NCBI GenBank assembly: GCA_963747535.1
Contig: CAVVFX010000011.1
Coordinates: 186,001-250,000, forward strand
Length of the DNA: 64,000 bases
Source: CAVVFX01 sp963747535
GTDB taxonomy: Bacteria > Acidobacteriota > Terriglobia > Bryobacterales > Bryobacteraceae
Direction of reading: 5' to 3'
The notes below the pieces were generated by a model, which was not told the origin of the DNA, did no database searches, and saw only the letters and a list, made by a program, of their open reading frames with translations. The position numbers and the translations under genes were made by a program. Below, in pieces: positions 1 through 9,223 of the stretch (position 1 is its first letter; every line of letters begins with the position of its first letter).

Positions 1-52
1 CGACGGTGAGACTCGGTCGAGAAATGACGCCCTGTCCGACGCAAGATATACG

Positions 53-130
53 ATGGCCTGGGCGATCTCTTGAGGTCGTCCTTATATCACGGGCGCGTCG
101 TACCTCGTCGACGGGGGGAAGACCGCAAAG
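53..130 (+). pseudogene. Remnant of a short-chain dehydrogenase C-terminus
   Basis: One frame reads MAWAIS, a TGA stop, then GRPYITGASYLVDGGKTA. The block YITGASYLVDGG matches the conserved C-terminal end of classical SDR oxidoreductases, where the last strand follows a Y-I-x-G motif and ends in VDGG. The in-frame TGA at 71-73 and the absence of the Rossmann and YxxxK regions, which would lie left of the window edge, make this a ruin at most. The call rests on about 18 residues and is tentative. Confidence 0.35.
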
Positions 131-437
131 ATGGCAGACCGGCGGCCATACGCGTTGCGGCGTCCCCCCCAATCCGCCGTCGTTGAAGTTGCATTCAAGA
201 GAACAGTCAACGCTGCAACAGTCAACGGTGCCCCGGGAAAGACCCGAAGGGCGCAGGCCGCTCGCACTGTTATTTCAGCTTTCGCCGATATTTCAGCATC
301 AAGAGCTTGACAGATCCGCTTAAGCCATTGTTCTGCAGATGTTTACCCCAATGGCGCTCCATCTGCTATCCTGTTTTCGCGCGCTGCTAATTGAGCTTAA
401 ATGTTCCTTGAATTCGCCCGCTGGAATCGAATCGAAT

Positions 438-764
438 ATGGCTGCCGCAGAATCAAAGCCGAACGCGCTTTTGAGTGCCGCCCCGACTGACGACAGCCCA
501 ATGGATCGACCACTCGAAGACGGCGAGGGAACGACACTCGCGCGACCCGGTTCGACTCAAAATCAATACGATGCATATGCCGACTCGAACAGCTACGGGA
601 GCAGCCTCCTTCGACGCATCATCGACACCATCCCGGCGCTAGCTTGGTGTGCGAGGCCAGACGGATCGATTGAGTTTCTCAATAAGCAATGGCTTGACTA
701 CACAGGCTTGTCCCCTGCCGAAGCCAGCGATTTCGGCTATCAGGCCGCCTTGTGGCGGCGATGA
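438..764 (+). pseudogene. Truncated PAS-domain sensor protein (N-terminal fragment)
   Basis: From ATG 438 the product has about 60 polar residues and then a PAS-domain start (LLRRIIDTIPALAWCARPDG, then EFLNKQWLDYTGLSPAEA). This is typical of PAS sensor kinases of soil bacteria, where the PAS fold binds a ligand or mediates dimerisation upstream of a histidine kinase. The PAS core is cut after about 45 residues, and the sequence runs straight into a different reading frame belonging to an M20 peptidase at about 745-752. The ORF continues six codons past the junction to stop at 764. No kinase module follows. An upstream ATG at 339 is in frame but gives an unconvincing hydrophobic leader. Confidence 0.6.
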
Positions 765-1744
765 TGACCATGGTGTTGTTGAAGCGCGGGCAAGTGCCGC
801 TCAACCGCGACGTGATCTTCCTTTCCGAAGCCGGCGAAGAGGCTTCCACGGGACCCGGCATCGCCTATCTCGTTGGAGAGCGCTGGAGTGATATCGATGC
901 GGAGATCTGCATGGCGGAAGGAGGCGGCGTGCGCCGTCGCGACGGTAAATTCCTGTTTGCTTCCGTGCAGACTACGGAGAAACAGCCCAAGGGAGCCAGC
1001 CTGGTGGCCACCGGACCCTCGGGCCATGGTTCGCGCCCGCTGCAAACAAATGCGATCGTGCACCTTTCGCGCGCGGTCGAGAAGATCGCTACCTGGGATC
1101 CGCCGATGCGGTTTAACGACACCACTCGCACCTACTTCGAGAAGTTGGCGAACATCAGTGCGCCTGAGGATGCGGCCCGCTACAAGGCCCTGTTCGATCC
1201 GGCCAAAGCCGCCGCGGTTCGTGGGTATCTTGCGGAACACGATCCGGCAACTTACTCGATGCTCCATACTTCGATTTCACCCAACATGATTCAAGGCGGA
1301 TTCCAGGTCAACGTTATTCCCTCGACTGCCGAAGCGACGCTCGACATTCGCGCTTTGCCCGACGAAGAGATGCCCGCGTTCTATGCCTTGATGGCCAAGG
1401 TGATCAACGATCCGGCGATCCAGGTGGTACCTTCCACGCGCAACAGCCGTCCCGGCGCTGCGCCTTCCCGTATCGATTCGGATGCGTATCATGCGATCGA
1501 GAAGGCCTACTTAAAGATCTATGGCGTCCAGACGTTGCCCACGATGAGCACAGGCGCGACCGATATGGCTTACCTACGGTCAAAGGGCGTGCAATGTTAC
1601 GGGGTCGGAGTGATGCGCGACGATGAGGATCTGGCCAAGGGCTTCGGCGCGCACAGCGACCAGGAACGGATTCTGGAGGAGGCCGAATATAAGCACGTCC
1701 AGTTTTTCTGGACGGCGGTGAATGAGATTGCGGGGAAGAATTAG
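752..1744 (+). pseudogene. M20-family metallopeptidase, N-terminus missing
   Basis: The reading frame opens abruptly at VAAMMTMVLLKR, the interior of an M20/M25/M40 zinc peptidase, and runs about 330 residues to a normal end. The catalytic and metal-binding pair is visible in AEAGEEAS-like FLSEAGEEAS, a further ligand region in MAEGGG, the dimerisation domain follows (GPSGHGSRPLQTNAI onward), and the C-terminal metal His lies in GFGAHSDQERI. The first roughly 150 residues, carrying the H-x-D ligands and the bridging Asp, are absent, so the enzyme cannot assemble its di-zinc site. It is fused out of frame to the PAS fragment before it. The GTG at 752 is probably not a real start. Family call is firm; function is presumed lost. 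Confidence 0.85.
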
Positions 1745-2311
1745 GACTGCCAAGAGCCCCTCCTGCGAATCACCCACACCGACTCGGAGGTGGAGCAAGC
1801 CACCCTCGGGGCGGACGGCCCGAAGTAATCGGAGAAGGATGCCCGATCCAGCGCCGCTTTGACGTTGTCTGCCGCATCCCGCCATCGAACCAGAATGACT
1901 ACGTGACGGCCCGAAACCAACCGCTTGCGCGTCTGCAAGGGAGCGTTATCTCAAAATATCGGTAGCAAACGGGGCGGCAAATCTATCCGCATGCTCAGAA
2001 CGCGCAGCGCTGTTTCCGAGTGGCCGAAAATAAGCGGCCAAATCTGCTTAACCTTGATTCTCAGCGTAAGCGCTTAAGAATTAAGCGGTTTGGCCGCTTA
2101 TTTTGCGCTTAAGTGGTCCAATCTCTGCACGCGCCACATTCCAAAGAAGTTAACGCCGCGCGGGCATGACGATTGGCCACTTAAGCGGGTAATTCGCCCA
2201 GAATCGCGAGTGCGTGCAGGGCTACCTCGCTACTGAGGGCCATCGACAACGAGGCCACCGATCGCAATTCGAATTTCAGGTTCGTGTGATAAACTCGCAG
2301 CGAGCCAACCC
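1745..2311. other. Intergenic stretch with long inverted repeat
   Basis: No convincing gene. Apart from the inverted repeat annotated separately, the stretch is rich in variants of CTTAAGCG/CGCTTAAG between about 2045 and 2190. Confidence 0.5.
2027..2104. repeat. Perfect 16-bp inverted repeat with nested palindromes
   Basis: AAAATAAGCGGCCAAA at 2027-2042 is exactly inverted as TTTGGCCGCTTATTTT at 2089-2104. The 46-nt interior holds further dyads (CTTAA-gaa-TTAAG at 2073-2085) and repeats of the CTTAAGCG word. It could be a large hairpin in DNA or RNA, a miniature mobile element, or a protein binding cluster. No flanking target duplication was found. Confidence 0.6.
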
Positions 2312-3073
2312 ATGATGCAAAATCTCTTCGCGGCCGTCGCTATTGCCGCGGCACTCGCTTCAGCCCTAACCGCGCAGTCAAAATCTATCTTCTCTGAGAG
2401 CTTCGAATCGGGCAAACTCGACCCCGCGATTTGGGACGTCCGGACAATGGGCGGGGCGACGGTCGCGGTTGAGCCGGTCGAAGGAACTCACGGCAAATAT
2501 GCGCTGCACGCTCATTATCCCGAAATGACGCGGGGTGCCTACGCGATGGCCGTAGCGACTCATCTGCCTGATTCGCTGAAGACGCATGTTTTCGGCCGGG
2601 CGTATATGAAGATTACTGGAACCATACCCCCGAGCCACAATCCGTTGATCATTACCGGTGAACCGGGTTGGCAACTCTCGAGATTCTACGAAATTGGCCT
2701 GTCGCGCGGCTTCTGGATGCCATCCTTCCAGGAAAACAAATCAGTCGCTGGTCAGGGAAGAGGCGAGATAACGCACCGCTCTGAAGTGCCTCCTCCTGCT
2801 GACAAATGGTTTCTTCTCGAGTGGGAGATTAACGACGATCCGGCGAGTATGACAATTTGGGTGGATGGCAATCCCGTTCCCAACAAAATCGGGATAGAAA
2901 GCGTTGATACGGTGACCTACAAGTGGCCGAAAGACTCAACAACCAATTCGAACCTTGTCGGCGGTTTCAAGGAATTTGGATTCGGCGTGCGTGCCTGGCA
3001 AAATCCGACGACCGGTTTCGACGTTTATTACGACGACATCGCTCTCGGCACATCCCGGATCAAAAACAAATAG
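2312..3073 (+). CDS. Secreted lectin-like (jelly-roll) protein, function unknown
   Basis: A 253-residue product with a clear signal peptide (MMQNLFAAVAIAAALASALT, cleavage near AQS). The mature part begins with FSESFESGKLDPAIWD, a start typical of concanavalin A-like/LamG or polysaccharide-lyase-like beta-sandwich domains, and ends with FDVYYDDIALGTSRI, another hallmark of such folds. No catalytic motif could be assigned. It is likely periplasmic or extracellular and may bind or act on carbohydrate. It stands alone, with more than 500 bp empty on either side. Two adjacent ATG codons at 2312 and 2315 are possible starts; no strong ribosome site is seen. Confidence 0.7.
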   Translation: MMQNLFAAVAIAAALASALTAQSKSIFSESFESGKLDPAIWDVRTMGGATVAVEPVEGTHGKYALHAHYPEMTRGAYAMAVATHLPDSLKTHVFGRAYMKITGTIPPSHNPLIITGEPGWQLSRFYEIGLSRGFWMPSFQENKSVAGQGRGEITHRSEVPPPADKWFLLEWEINDDPASMTIWVDGNPVPNKIGIESVDTVTYKWPKDSTTNSNLVGGFKEFGFGVRAWQNPTTGFDVYYDDIALGTSRIKNK

Positions 3074-3601
3074 CTCGGGAGCTGTCCTGGTGCATCCGTC
3101 ACGCAATTTCCGAGTGCCGCGTGATCCGACCGAAGCCGTACTGCTCCATCTCCGGAAGGCGAATGGGCTCGGGTTTGCCAGTCGGGTACCCCAGATGACG
3201 TGAGGGGACTTCACGGGAGTAACCGTCGCCGTGAACGAGATCAAGCGCATGCTGGGAGCCTAGCGTTGAGGAATAATACGTCAAGTGTCCAAGCCTTCTA
3301 CGGTCTGGGCCGTTACTCGATTGGTTTCCGGAAGCTATACCCTAGTGCATTTTCTGGATTGCACTTCCCTAGACTCCGAGCCCTTCTGAGGCTTTTCGGA
3401 CATGACGACAAAGTAGATGATATGGCTAAATGCCATGTGAGAAGAAGACCCAAAGTAGAAAGGTGATCTAGGGCAGATCTAGGGCCGGTCAATCCTGGGG
3501 CGACGCGAATCCAGCTCCGAAAGCCAGAACCGCGAGGGATAATCCGGCCTCAGGTGGACGCCCGATGGCAGAATCATGCGATACAATTGTTTGCGCTAAC
3601 A
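3074..3601. other. Gene-free stretch before the sigma factor
   Basis: Only short, uncharacteristic open frames occur. It should contain the promoter of the sigma/kinase pair, but no confident -35/-10 boxes were identified. Confidence 0.4.
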
Positions 3602-4219
3602 ATGGACGAGCGGGCTCAGGCCGATGTGACAGCCGCTACCGAGGTGACTAAGCTGCTCCTTGCCTGGAGCGGCGGAGATCAGCGCGCTCTCGAAAAGCTG
3701 GCGCCGATCGTGTATGACGAACTGCGCCGCCTGGCTAACCGGTATATGAGACGCGAGCGCCCTGGTCACAGCCTCCAGAGCACGGCGTTGGTGCACGAAG
3801 CGTACATTCGGCTGGTGGATTATCAGCGCATGGACTGGCAGGGCCGTGCCCATTTCTTTTCGGTCGCGGCACAGGCGATGCGGCGCATTCTGGTGGAGCA
3901 TGCCCGGCGCAAAAATCAGAAGCGCGGCGGCGGCGTACAGCGCGTTTCCCTAGACGATGCAGCAGAAGTGGGCGGCGGCCGGCAACGCGACCTGGTGGCG
4001 CTCGATGAAGCCATGAACGCGCTGGCGCTAGTGGATGCACGCAAATCGAAAGTTGTCGAAATGCGCTTTTTTGGCGGGCTCAGCATCGACGAAACGGCCG
4101 AAGCGCTGGAAGTCTCGCCTATCACTGTGAAACGGGAGTGGAGGGCCGCCAGGGCGTGGTTGTACCACGAACTGGCTGGAGGAGCCAACGATGAAAGTCG
4201 AACGGTGGAAACAGGTTGA
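3602..4219 (+). CDS. ECF sigma factor, acidobacterial TIGR02999-like type
   Basis: About 205 residues. Region 2 is seen in YDELRRLANRYMRRERPGHS and ALVHEAYIRLVD; region 4 in the C-terminal helix-turn-helix GGLSIDETAEALEVSPITVKREWR. This family directs RNA polymerase to alternative promoters and in Acidobacteria and Planctomycetes typically sits next to large Ser/Thr kinases that may phosphorylate it. The stop lies 29 nt inside the downstream kinase gene, so the two are translationally coupled. ATG 3602 gives the usual N-terminus of the family; an in-frame GTG at 3554 would add 16 atypical residues. No zinc-type anti-sigma gene is adjacent, in line with kinase-linked control. Confidence 0.9.
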   Translation: MDERAQADVTAATEVTKLLLAWSGGDQRALEKLAPIVYDELRRLANRYMRRERPGHSLQSTALVHEAYIRLVDYQRMDWQGRAHFFSVAAQAMRRILVEHARRKNQKRGGGVQRVSLDDAAEVGGGRQRDLVALDEAMNALALVDARKSKVVEMRFFGGLSIDETAEALEVSPITVKREWRAARAWLYHELAGGANDESRTVETG

Positions 4220-7200
4220 GCGCCTGTTTCAGTCCGCCCTCGACCGCTCCTCCCAGGAACGCGACACCTTTCTGCGGAACGCGTGTGCCGGAGATGAAGC
4301 ACTGGAGCGCGATGTGCGGTCGCTTTTGGCCTACGCCGATCAGTCAGGAAGTTTTCTGCTGAACCCCGCCATCGATTTGGCCGCGCGCGACTTGGCGGGC
4401 GAGCAGAGCGACACGCGGCAAGACAGCGGTTTCGCGATCGCCCCGGTCATTTCGCACTACCGGATCATCGAAAAGTTGGGGGCGGGTGGCATGGGCGTCG
4501 TTTATAAAGCCGAAGACACCCGGCTGCATCGTTTCGTGGCGCTCAAGTTTCTGTCCGGCGAGTTCGCGCGCCACCCGGATGCTTTGAGCCGTTTCCGGCG
4601 CGAGGCCCGCTCCGCCTCTGCGTTGAATCACCCCAACATCTGCACCATCTATGACATTGGAGATCACGAGGGCCGCTCCTACATCGCGATGGAGTTTCTG
4701 GACGGAGCCACTCTCAAGCGTCGCGTAGTTTCCGAGGCTGGGCCGCGGCCGATGGAGATCGAGGCGCTTCTCTCGCTATCCATCGAGATCGCCGACGCGC
4801 TGGACGCGGCACATTCCGCCGGAATCGTACATCGCGATATCAAGCCGGCAAACATCTTCGTGACGGCGCGCGGCCACGCCAAGATCCTCGATTTCGGACT
4901 CGCCAAGGTCCATCGCACGCCGGGTTCGGGAATGGCCGCCGGTACGGCGACCGTCACGATGGACGACTCGGTCACCGGTCCGGGGAGCGCGGTGGGGACG
5001 GTACCATACATGTCGCCGGAGCAGGTGCGCGCGCAAGCTTTGGACGCACGCACGGATTTGTTCTCATTCGGGGTGACGCTGTATGAAATGGTGACCGGAG
5101 TGTTGCCGTTTCGGGGGGAAAGCTCGGGCGTGGTATTCGAGGCGATCCTGAATCGTGCCCCGGAGCCGGCGGCGCACCTGAATCCCGATCTGCCGCCCGA
5201 TTTAGAGCGGATCATCGGCAAATGCCTGGAGAAGGATCGCGATCGGCGATACCAGCACGCCGCGGAAATCCGCACGGATCTCGAGCGCCTGAAGCAGGGG
5301 GGCGAAACTCACAGCCTGCCGCGAAAGGCTGCCTTGGCCACGGCACGATTGTGGGAAGTGAGTGTTTTCGCCGCCGCGGTGCTGGGGTTCGCCGCCGCAA
5401 CCTACTTCTACTTACACCGCACGCCCAAGCTCACCGATAAAGATACGATTGTTTTGGCCGACTTCGAAAACAAGACGGGCGATCCGGTGTTTGACGAGAC
5501 GCTGCGGCAGGGGTTGGCGGTTCAGTTGGCGCAGTCGCCTTTCCTCAGCTTGCTCTCCGATGAGCGCATCCAGCAGACGCTGAATTTGATGGGCCGGCCG
5601 AACGATGGACGGCTGACCCCGCAGACCGCCAGGGAGGTCTGTGAGCGGACTGCCGGCACGGCCGTTCTCGACGGATCGATTGCCAGCCTGGGAAGCCAGT
5701 ATGTATTGGGGCTGCGCGCCCGAAACTGCCGCACCAGAGACGTGCTGGTCCAGGAGCAGGAGATAGCGCCCAGGAAAGAAGACGTCGTGAACGCCCTCAC
5801 TCAGATGGCCAGCAAGTTCAGGACGCAGGTGGGCGAATCGCTGGCCACCATCAAGACTCACGACACTCCGCTCGCCGAGGCGACCACGCCATCGCTCGAA
5901 GCGCTGAAAGCCTACACCAGGGCTCTGAAACTTTATTCCTCCAATGGCGTTGCGGACGCGCTGCCTCACTTGCAGCGGGCCGTACAGATCGATCCGCAGT
6001 TCGCCGTGGCGCATGCATGGCTGGGGCAGGTGTACGCAGACCTTTGGCGGCCGGAACTGGCGGCGGAGAGTGCCCGGAAAGCCTACGAATTGCGGGACCG
6101 GGTGAGTGACCTGGAGCGGTTCTCGATCATGGTCCCTTACGACCTGAATGTTGCCGGAAATCTGGAGAAAGCCCAGGAGACGGCGGAAACGTGGGCGGAA
6201 ATTTACACTCGGGATGTCGAGCCGCGCGCCTACCTGTCGTGGATCAACCAGATGCTCGGCCACTTTCCGAAATCCAGAGACAATGGCAGGATGGCGGTGA
6301 CTCTGGAGCCCACCTTTCCGCCCGGCTGGAAAAATCTCGCCTCGACCTATATTTTGCTCGGCGACCTGCAGGAGGCCGAGAACACCATACGGCAGGCTGC
6401 CGAACACAAAGTGGAAGCTCCCGAGTTCCTGATCTATCGCTACCTGATCAACGAACGTTCGATTTCTCCCCCAGCGCCCCGGGCGGAGCCACTGCCGCCC
6501 CGAGGTAAACCCCGCGTCTCACGTACGCGTCTCGTTTTCCTCCTCGCCGGTTTGATGGCGCTCCTGGTCGGAGTCTCGTTGGTCTGGCTCTCGCCACGCG
6601 ACCCGGCTCTCATTGCCGTATTGCCGTTCGATGACCTGAACAGCGACCCCACCCAAGCCTATTTCAGCCGTGGACTCACCGAAGAGGTGATCACGCAGCT
6701 CGGACGCGTGGTGCCCTCGGGATTCGGCGTGATCGCGGGACCGTCCGTATGGCAGTATCGCGGGACGCAGCCGGCACCGCGTAAAATCCTGTCCGACCTG
6801 GGTGCCGGATATATCCTGACCGGCGCTGTCGAGCACGACGCATCGCATGTGCGAGTCTCGGCCCGGCTGATTCGCTCTCGCGACGGCCTGCAATTATGGG
6901 CCGACCACTTCGAGGGAGCGAGTGACGCGGCCTTGCCGCTCCAGGCGGATGTCGCTGCCGCGGTCGCTCGTGCGATGCGCAGCCGGCTTGCTCCCGCGTC
7001 GGCACATCGCCAGCGAATCGACGGGGAAGCAGCGGACCTCTATCTGCGCGGTCGCTTCTATTGGAACCAGCGGACCGAGGTCAGCCTGAAGCAGGCGATC
7101 GAGTACCTTCAGCAGTCGATTGCGCGCGCCCCTGGCTATGCGCCGGCTTATGCGGCGCTGGCCGATTGCTTCTCGGCCATGGTCTACAGCTGCTATATCT

Positions 7201-7979
7201 CACCCGCGAGCGGATTCGCGCAGGCGCGCGCCGCGCTCGATCACGCTGCCAGGCTGGATGCGCAAGCTCCTGAAGTCCTGGCATCGGAAGGCTATGTGAA
7301 CCTGTATTTCGACTGGGATCTGGACAAAGCCGCTCGTAATCTCGAGCAGGCGATTGCTGTCGACCCGAACTATGCCGCCGCGTACGACTGGCTGGGAGTG
7401 TTGTATACCGCATCCAGGAGATTCGGCGCCGCGCGAACCGCTTTCGAGCACGCGCGACGCCTTGATCCGGCTTCCTTGCCGATCCGGACCGATCTGGCGT
7501 TCCACCTTCACTATAGTGGCCGGAATGAAGATGCCCGGCGGCAGCTGCAGAACATCCTGCAGGTCGATCCGAATTTCCCGCTGGCGCATTTTTGGATGGG
7601 ACGGGTGCTCAGTTCCGAATCAAACTGCTCGGGCGCGCTCTCCGAACTCGAGACTGCTTTGTCGTCCTCTCTGCGCTATTGGCAGCCGGTCATCGCCGCT
7701 CACGGCCACATAGCCGGCAGGTGCGGGCAGCCGGCGCGAGCGAGCGAGGATCTCCGGCGATTTGACAGTATCGGTCAAGAGCGGTTTGTGACCTCTTACG
7801 GCTACGCTCTGATTTATGTGGGACTGGGAGATAAAGATCAGGCTCTCATTTGGTTGCGCAAGGCGGTTGAGGAGCGATCTCATTGGTTGATCTGGATCCA
7901 GGTGGATCCACGTTTCGATACGCTGCGCAGTGATGCCCGCTTTCAGCAGATCGTCCGGGCTGTGTTTCCTAGTAGCTGA
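4191..7979 (+). CDS. Giant Ser/Thr protein kinase with two TM segments, TolB-like domain and TPRs
   Basis: 1262 residues. Residues 1-75 are the acidobacterial kinase leader; a PknB-type kinase spans about 90-350 with GAGGMGVVYK (glycine loop near 96), the VALK lysine near 116, HRDIKPAN (near 213), DFGLAK (near 233) and MSPEQ. A first membrane helix lies near 390, followed by a domain that may sense or integrate signals and TPRs (about 570-740). A second membrane helix near 780 precedes ALIAVLPFDDLNSDP, the start of a TolB-like N-terminal domain common in CadC-type regulators, and a second TPR block to the end. The second half is usually a separate protein, so this may be a fusion. It is translationally coupled to the preceding sigma factor, its probable partner. 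Kinase residues look intact. Confidence 0.9.
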   Translation: MKVERWKQVERLFQSALDRSSQERDTFLRNACAGDEALERDVRSLLAYADQSGSFLLNPAIDLAARDLAGEQSDTRQDSGFAIAPVISHYRIIEKLGAGGMGVVYKAEDTRLHRFVALKFLSGEFARHPDALSRFRREARSASALNHPNICTIYDIGDHEGRSYIAMEFLDGATLKRRVVSEAGPRPMEIEALLSLSIEIADALDAAHSAGIVHRDIKPANIFVTARGHAKILDFGLAKVHRTPGSGMAAGTATVTMDDSVTGPGSAVGTVPYMSPEQVRAQALDARTDLFSFGVTLYEMVTGVLPFRGESSGVVFEAILNRAPEPAAHLNPDLPPDLERIIGKCLEKDRDRRYQHAAEIRTDLERLKQGGETHSLPRKAALATARLWEVSVFAAAVLGFAAATYFYLHRTPKLTDKDTIVLADFENKTGDPVFDETLRQGLAVQLAQSPFLSLLSDERIQQTLNLMGRPNDGRLTPQTAREVCERTAGTAVLDGSIASLGSQYVLGLRARNCRTRDVLVQEQEIAPRKEDVVNALTQMASKFRTQVGESLATIKTHDTPLAEATTPSLEALKAYTRALKLYSSNGVADALPHLQRAVQIDPQFAVAHAWLGQVYADLWRPELAAESARKAYELRDRVSDLERFSIMVPYDLNVAGNLEKAQETAETWAEIYTRDVEPRAYLSWINQMLGHFPKSRDNGRMAVTLEPTFPPGWKNLASTYILLGDLQEAENTIRQAAEHKVEAPEFLIYRYLINERSISPPAPRAEPLPPRGKPRVSRTRLVFLLAGLMALLVGVSLVWLSPRDPALIAVLPFDDLNSDPTQAYFSRGLTEEVITQLGRVVPSGFGVIAGPSVWQYRGTQPAPRKILSDLGAGYILTGAVEHDASHVRVSARLIRSRDGLQLWADHFEGASDAALPLQADVAAAVARAMRSRLAPASAHRQRIDGEAADLYLRGRFYWNQRTEVSLKQAIEYLQQSIARAPGYAPAYAALADCFSAMVYSCYISPASGFAQARAALDHAARLDAQAPEVLASEGYVNLYFDWDLDKAARNLEQAIAVDPNYAAAYDWLGVLYTASRRFGAARTAFEHARRLDPASLPIRTDLAFHLHYSGRNEDARRQLQNILQVDPNFPLAHFWMGRVLSSESNCSGALSELETALSSSLRYWQPVIAAHGHIAGRCGQPARASEDLRRFDSIGQERFVTSYGYALIYVGLGDKDQALIWLRKAVEERSHWLIWIQVDPRFDTLRSDARFQQIVRAVFPSS

Positions 7980-8126
7980 GTCCTCACGTGATAGCGTACG
8001 ACTCGCCGCGATCACTGCCATTCCGTTCTCTAGCTAAGCTAGCTACTTTCTGGCGCGAAAGTCTTTAGCCCTAGACTAGGCTAGCGACTCGTAAAGCAAC
8101 CGCGGGCAGCGGGCTGACCAGAAAAA

Positions 8127-8161
8127 TCGAACTCCCACCGGGGCCTCCGGCGGGAGTTCGA
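8127..8161. terminator. Hairpin terminator-like inverted repeat
   Basis: TCGAACTCCCACCGG at 8127-8141 pairs with CCGGCGGGAGTTCGA at 8147-8161 with one mismatch and a 5-nt loop. It lies between the end of the giant kinase and the convergent transposase fragment, so it could terminate both. It may instead be the end structure of the insertion element. Confidence 0.55.
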
Positions 8162-8191
8162 ATTGATTGGATGAATTGTAATCGGGGAGAG

Positions 8192-8704
8192 TTATTCTGC
8201 AGATTTCTTTCGCTTGTCGATGACTCTGCCGATGTTGATGAGGTTATCCGCGATCACGCCGAGTCCGGTCCAGCGGATCATTCCTTGGCGGCCTTTGTAC
8301 CGGCAACGGTTGAGTCCGTGCCGCCGCTTGAGTATGCTGATGCGTCCTTCGCATCCGGTTCTCCACTTCTGCCCTTTTTTGAACCAGCGTTTCTTCTGCT
8401 CCCGCTTTAGCGCGGCGCTCTTGGTGGAGCGACTGGGAACGGAAACACGTTTCACGCCCATCTGCTTCGCCATGGCTACATTCTTCGCCGAGTAAAATCC
8501 GGCATCACCTGCAGCCATGTCGGGCGTACGCCCTGTAAGCTGCTGATGGATTTCAATCGCGGCAATGAGCACATCGCTGTCAGCCGGCCGTTGGTCATAA
8601 ACCTGAAAGTCGATGACGACTTGGCCTTCGCCTTCCTGCACCTTGACCATCTTGCCGAATTCATTCGGTATGCCGCTCGGTATCCGAGTTGTCGGCGCCA
8701 GCGA
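8192..8704 (-). pseudogene. ISNCY-type transposase, C-terminal fragment
   Basis: About 165 residues matching the C-terminal half of ISNCY-family transposases. Recognisable blocks are NEFGKMVKVQEGEGQVVIDF, VYDQRPADSDVL, AGDAGFYSAKN, KRRWFKKGQKWRTGCEGRIS and a final GLGVIADNLINIG. The N-terminal half, including the HTH and the first catalytic Asp, is missing. The frame is lost at about 8700, where an unrelated plus-strand ATPase fragment starts. Non-functional as it stands. Confidence 0.85.
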
Positions 8705-8717
8705 CCGCGTCATTAAA

Positions 8718-9223
8718 ATGCGTCACTTTCCCACAGGGCCAGGTTTCTCCAAAAACCCCATTAGCGTAATGCTGATGCGGCAGGCTGCCGATCAGCCCTT
8801 CTTGGCAATGCTCGTCGATGCGGACCTCCGCTACCACGGCACCGACAGCAAAGTAATCAGCATGTTTAGCGAGGCTTCATGCCGTGACAACTGGCGTATC
8901 TTGACCTTGCGTGGCTCCGCCGTAGATCCGGTAACTGCCATCAAGTTGACGCTGAAGCTTCTGGGCAATGACCAATCGGCCGCAGACCCGGATGAACCAA
9001 CCCCGTTATCCCGATACGGTGTCTCACCCGCTCTTCTCCACCCCTTCGACGTCTATGGTCGCGACCAGGAACTACTCACCGCAACTTCTCTCCTAATGAC
9101 GGAATCCCCGCGCCTGTTGCTGATCACCGGCGATGCGGGCGTAGGCAAGTCGGCGTTCGTGTCAGCGATCGCCAAACGACTGGCTCCTCACGGCTGGACG
9201 TTTGCGGCGATCAACCTCCCTGA
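8718..9223 (+). pseudogene. STAND-type ATPase fragment cut by insertion elements
   Basis: About 168 residues remain between an ISNCY remnant on the left and an IS6 element on the right. A Walker A loop is clear (LLITGDAGVGKSAFVSAIAK, residues about 130-149), preceded by VYGRDQELLTATSLL, the usual lead-in of signal-transduction ATPases with numerous domains. Walker B and any sensor/effector repeats are gone, replaced from 9224 by IS6 sequence. The N-terminal 90 residues were not recognised. ATG 8718 is near the left junction and may not be the original start. Proteins of this architecture often act in regulation or phage defence. Confidence 0.6.

Noticed and set aside
6..323. 105-codon frame at the left edge
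   Set aside because: No coding character; another frame shows an SDR C-terminal remnant in the same place.
5412..6407. 331-codon minus-strand frame within the giant kinase
   Set aside because: Shadow of a high-GC gene with convincing kinase and TPR content on the plus strand.
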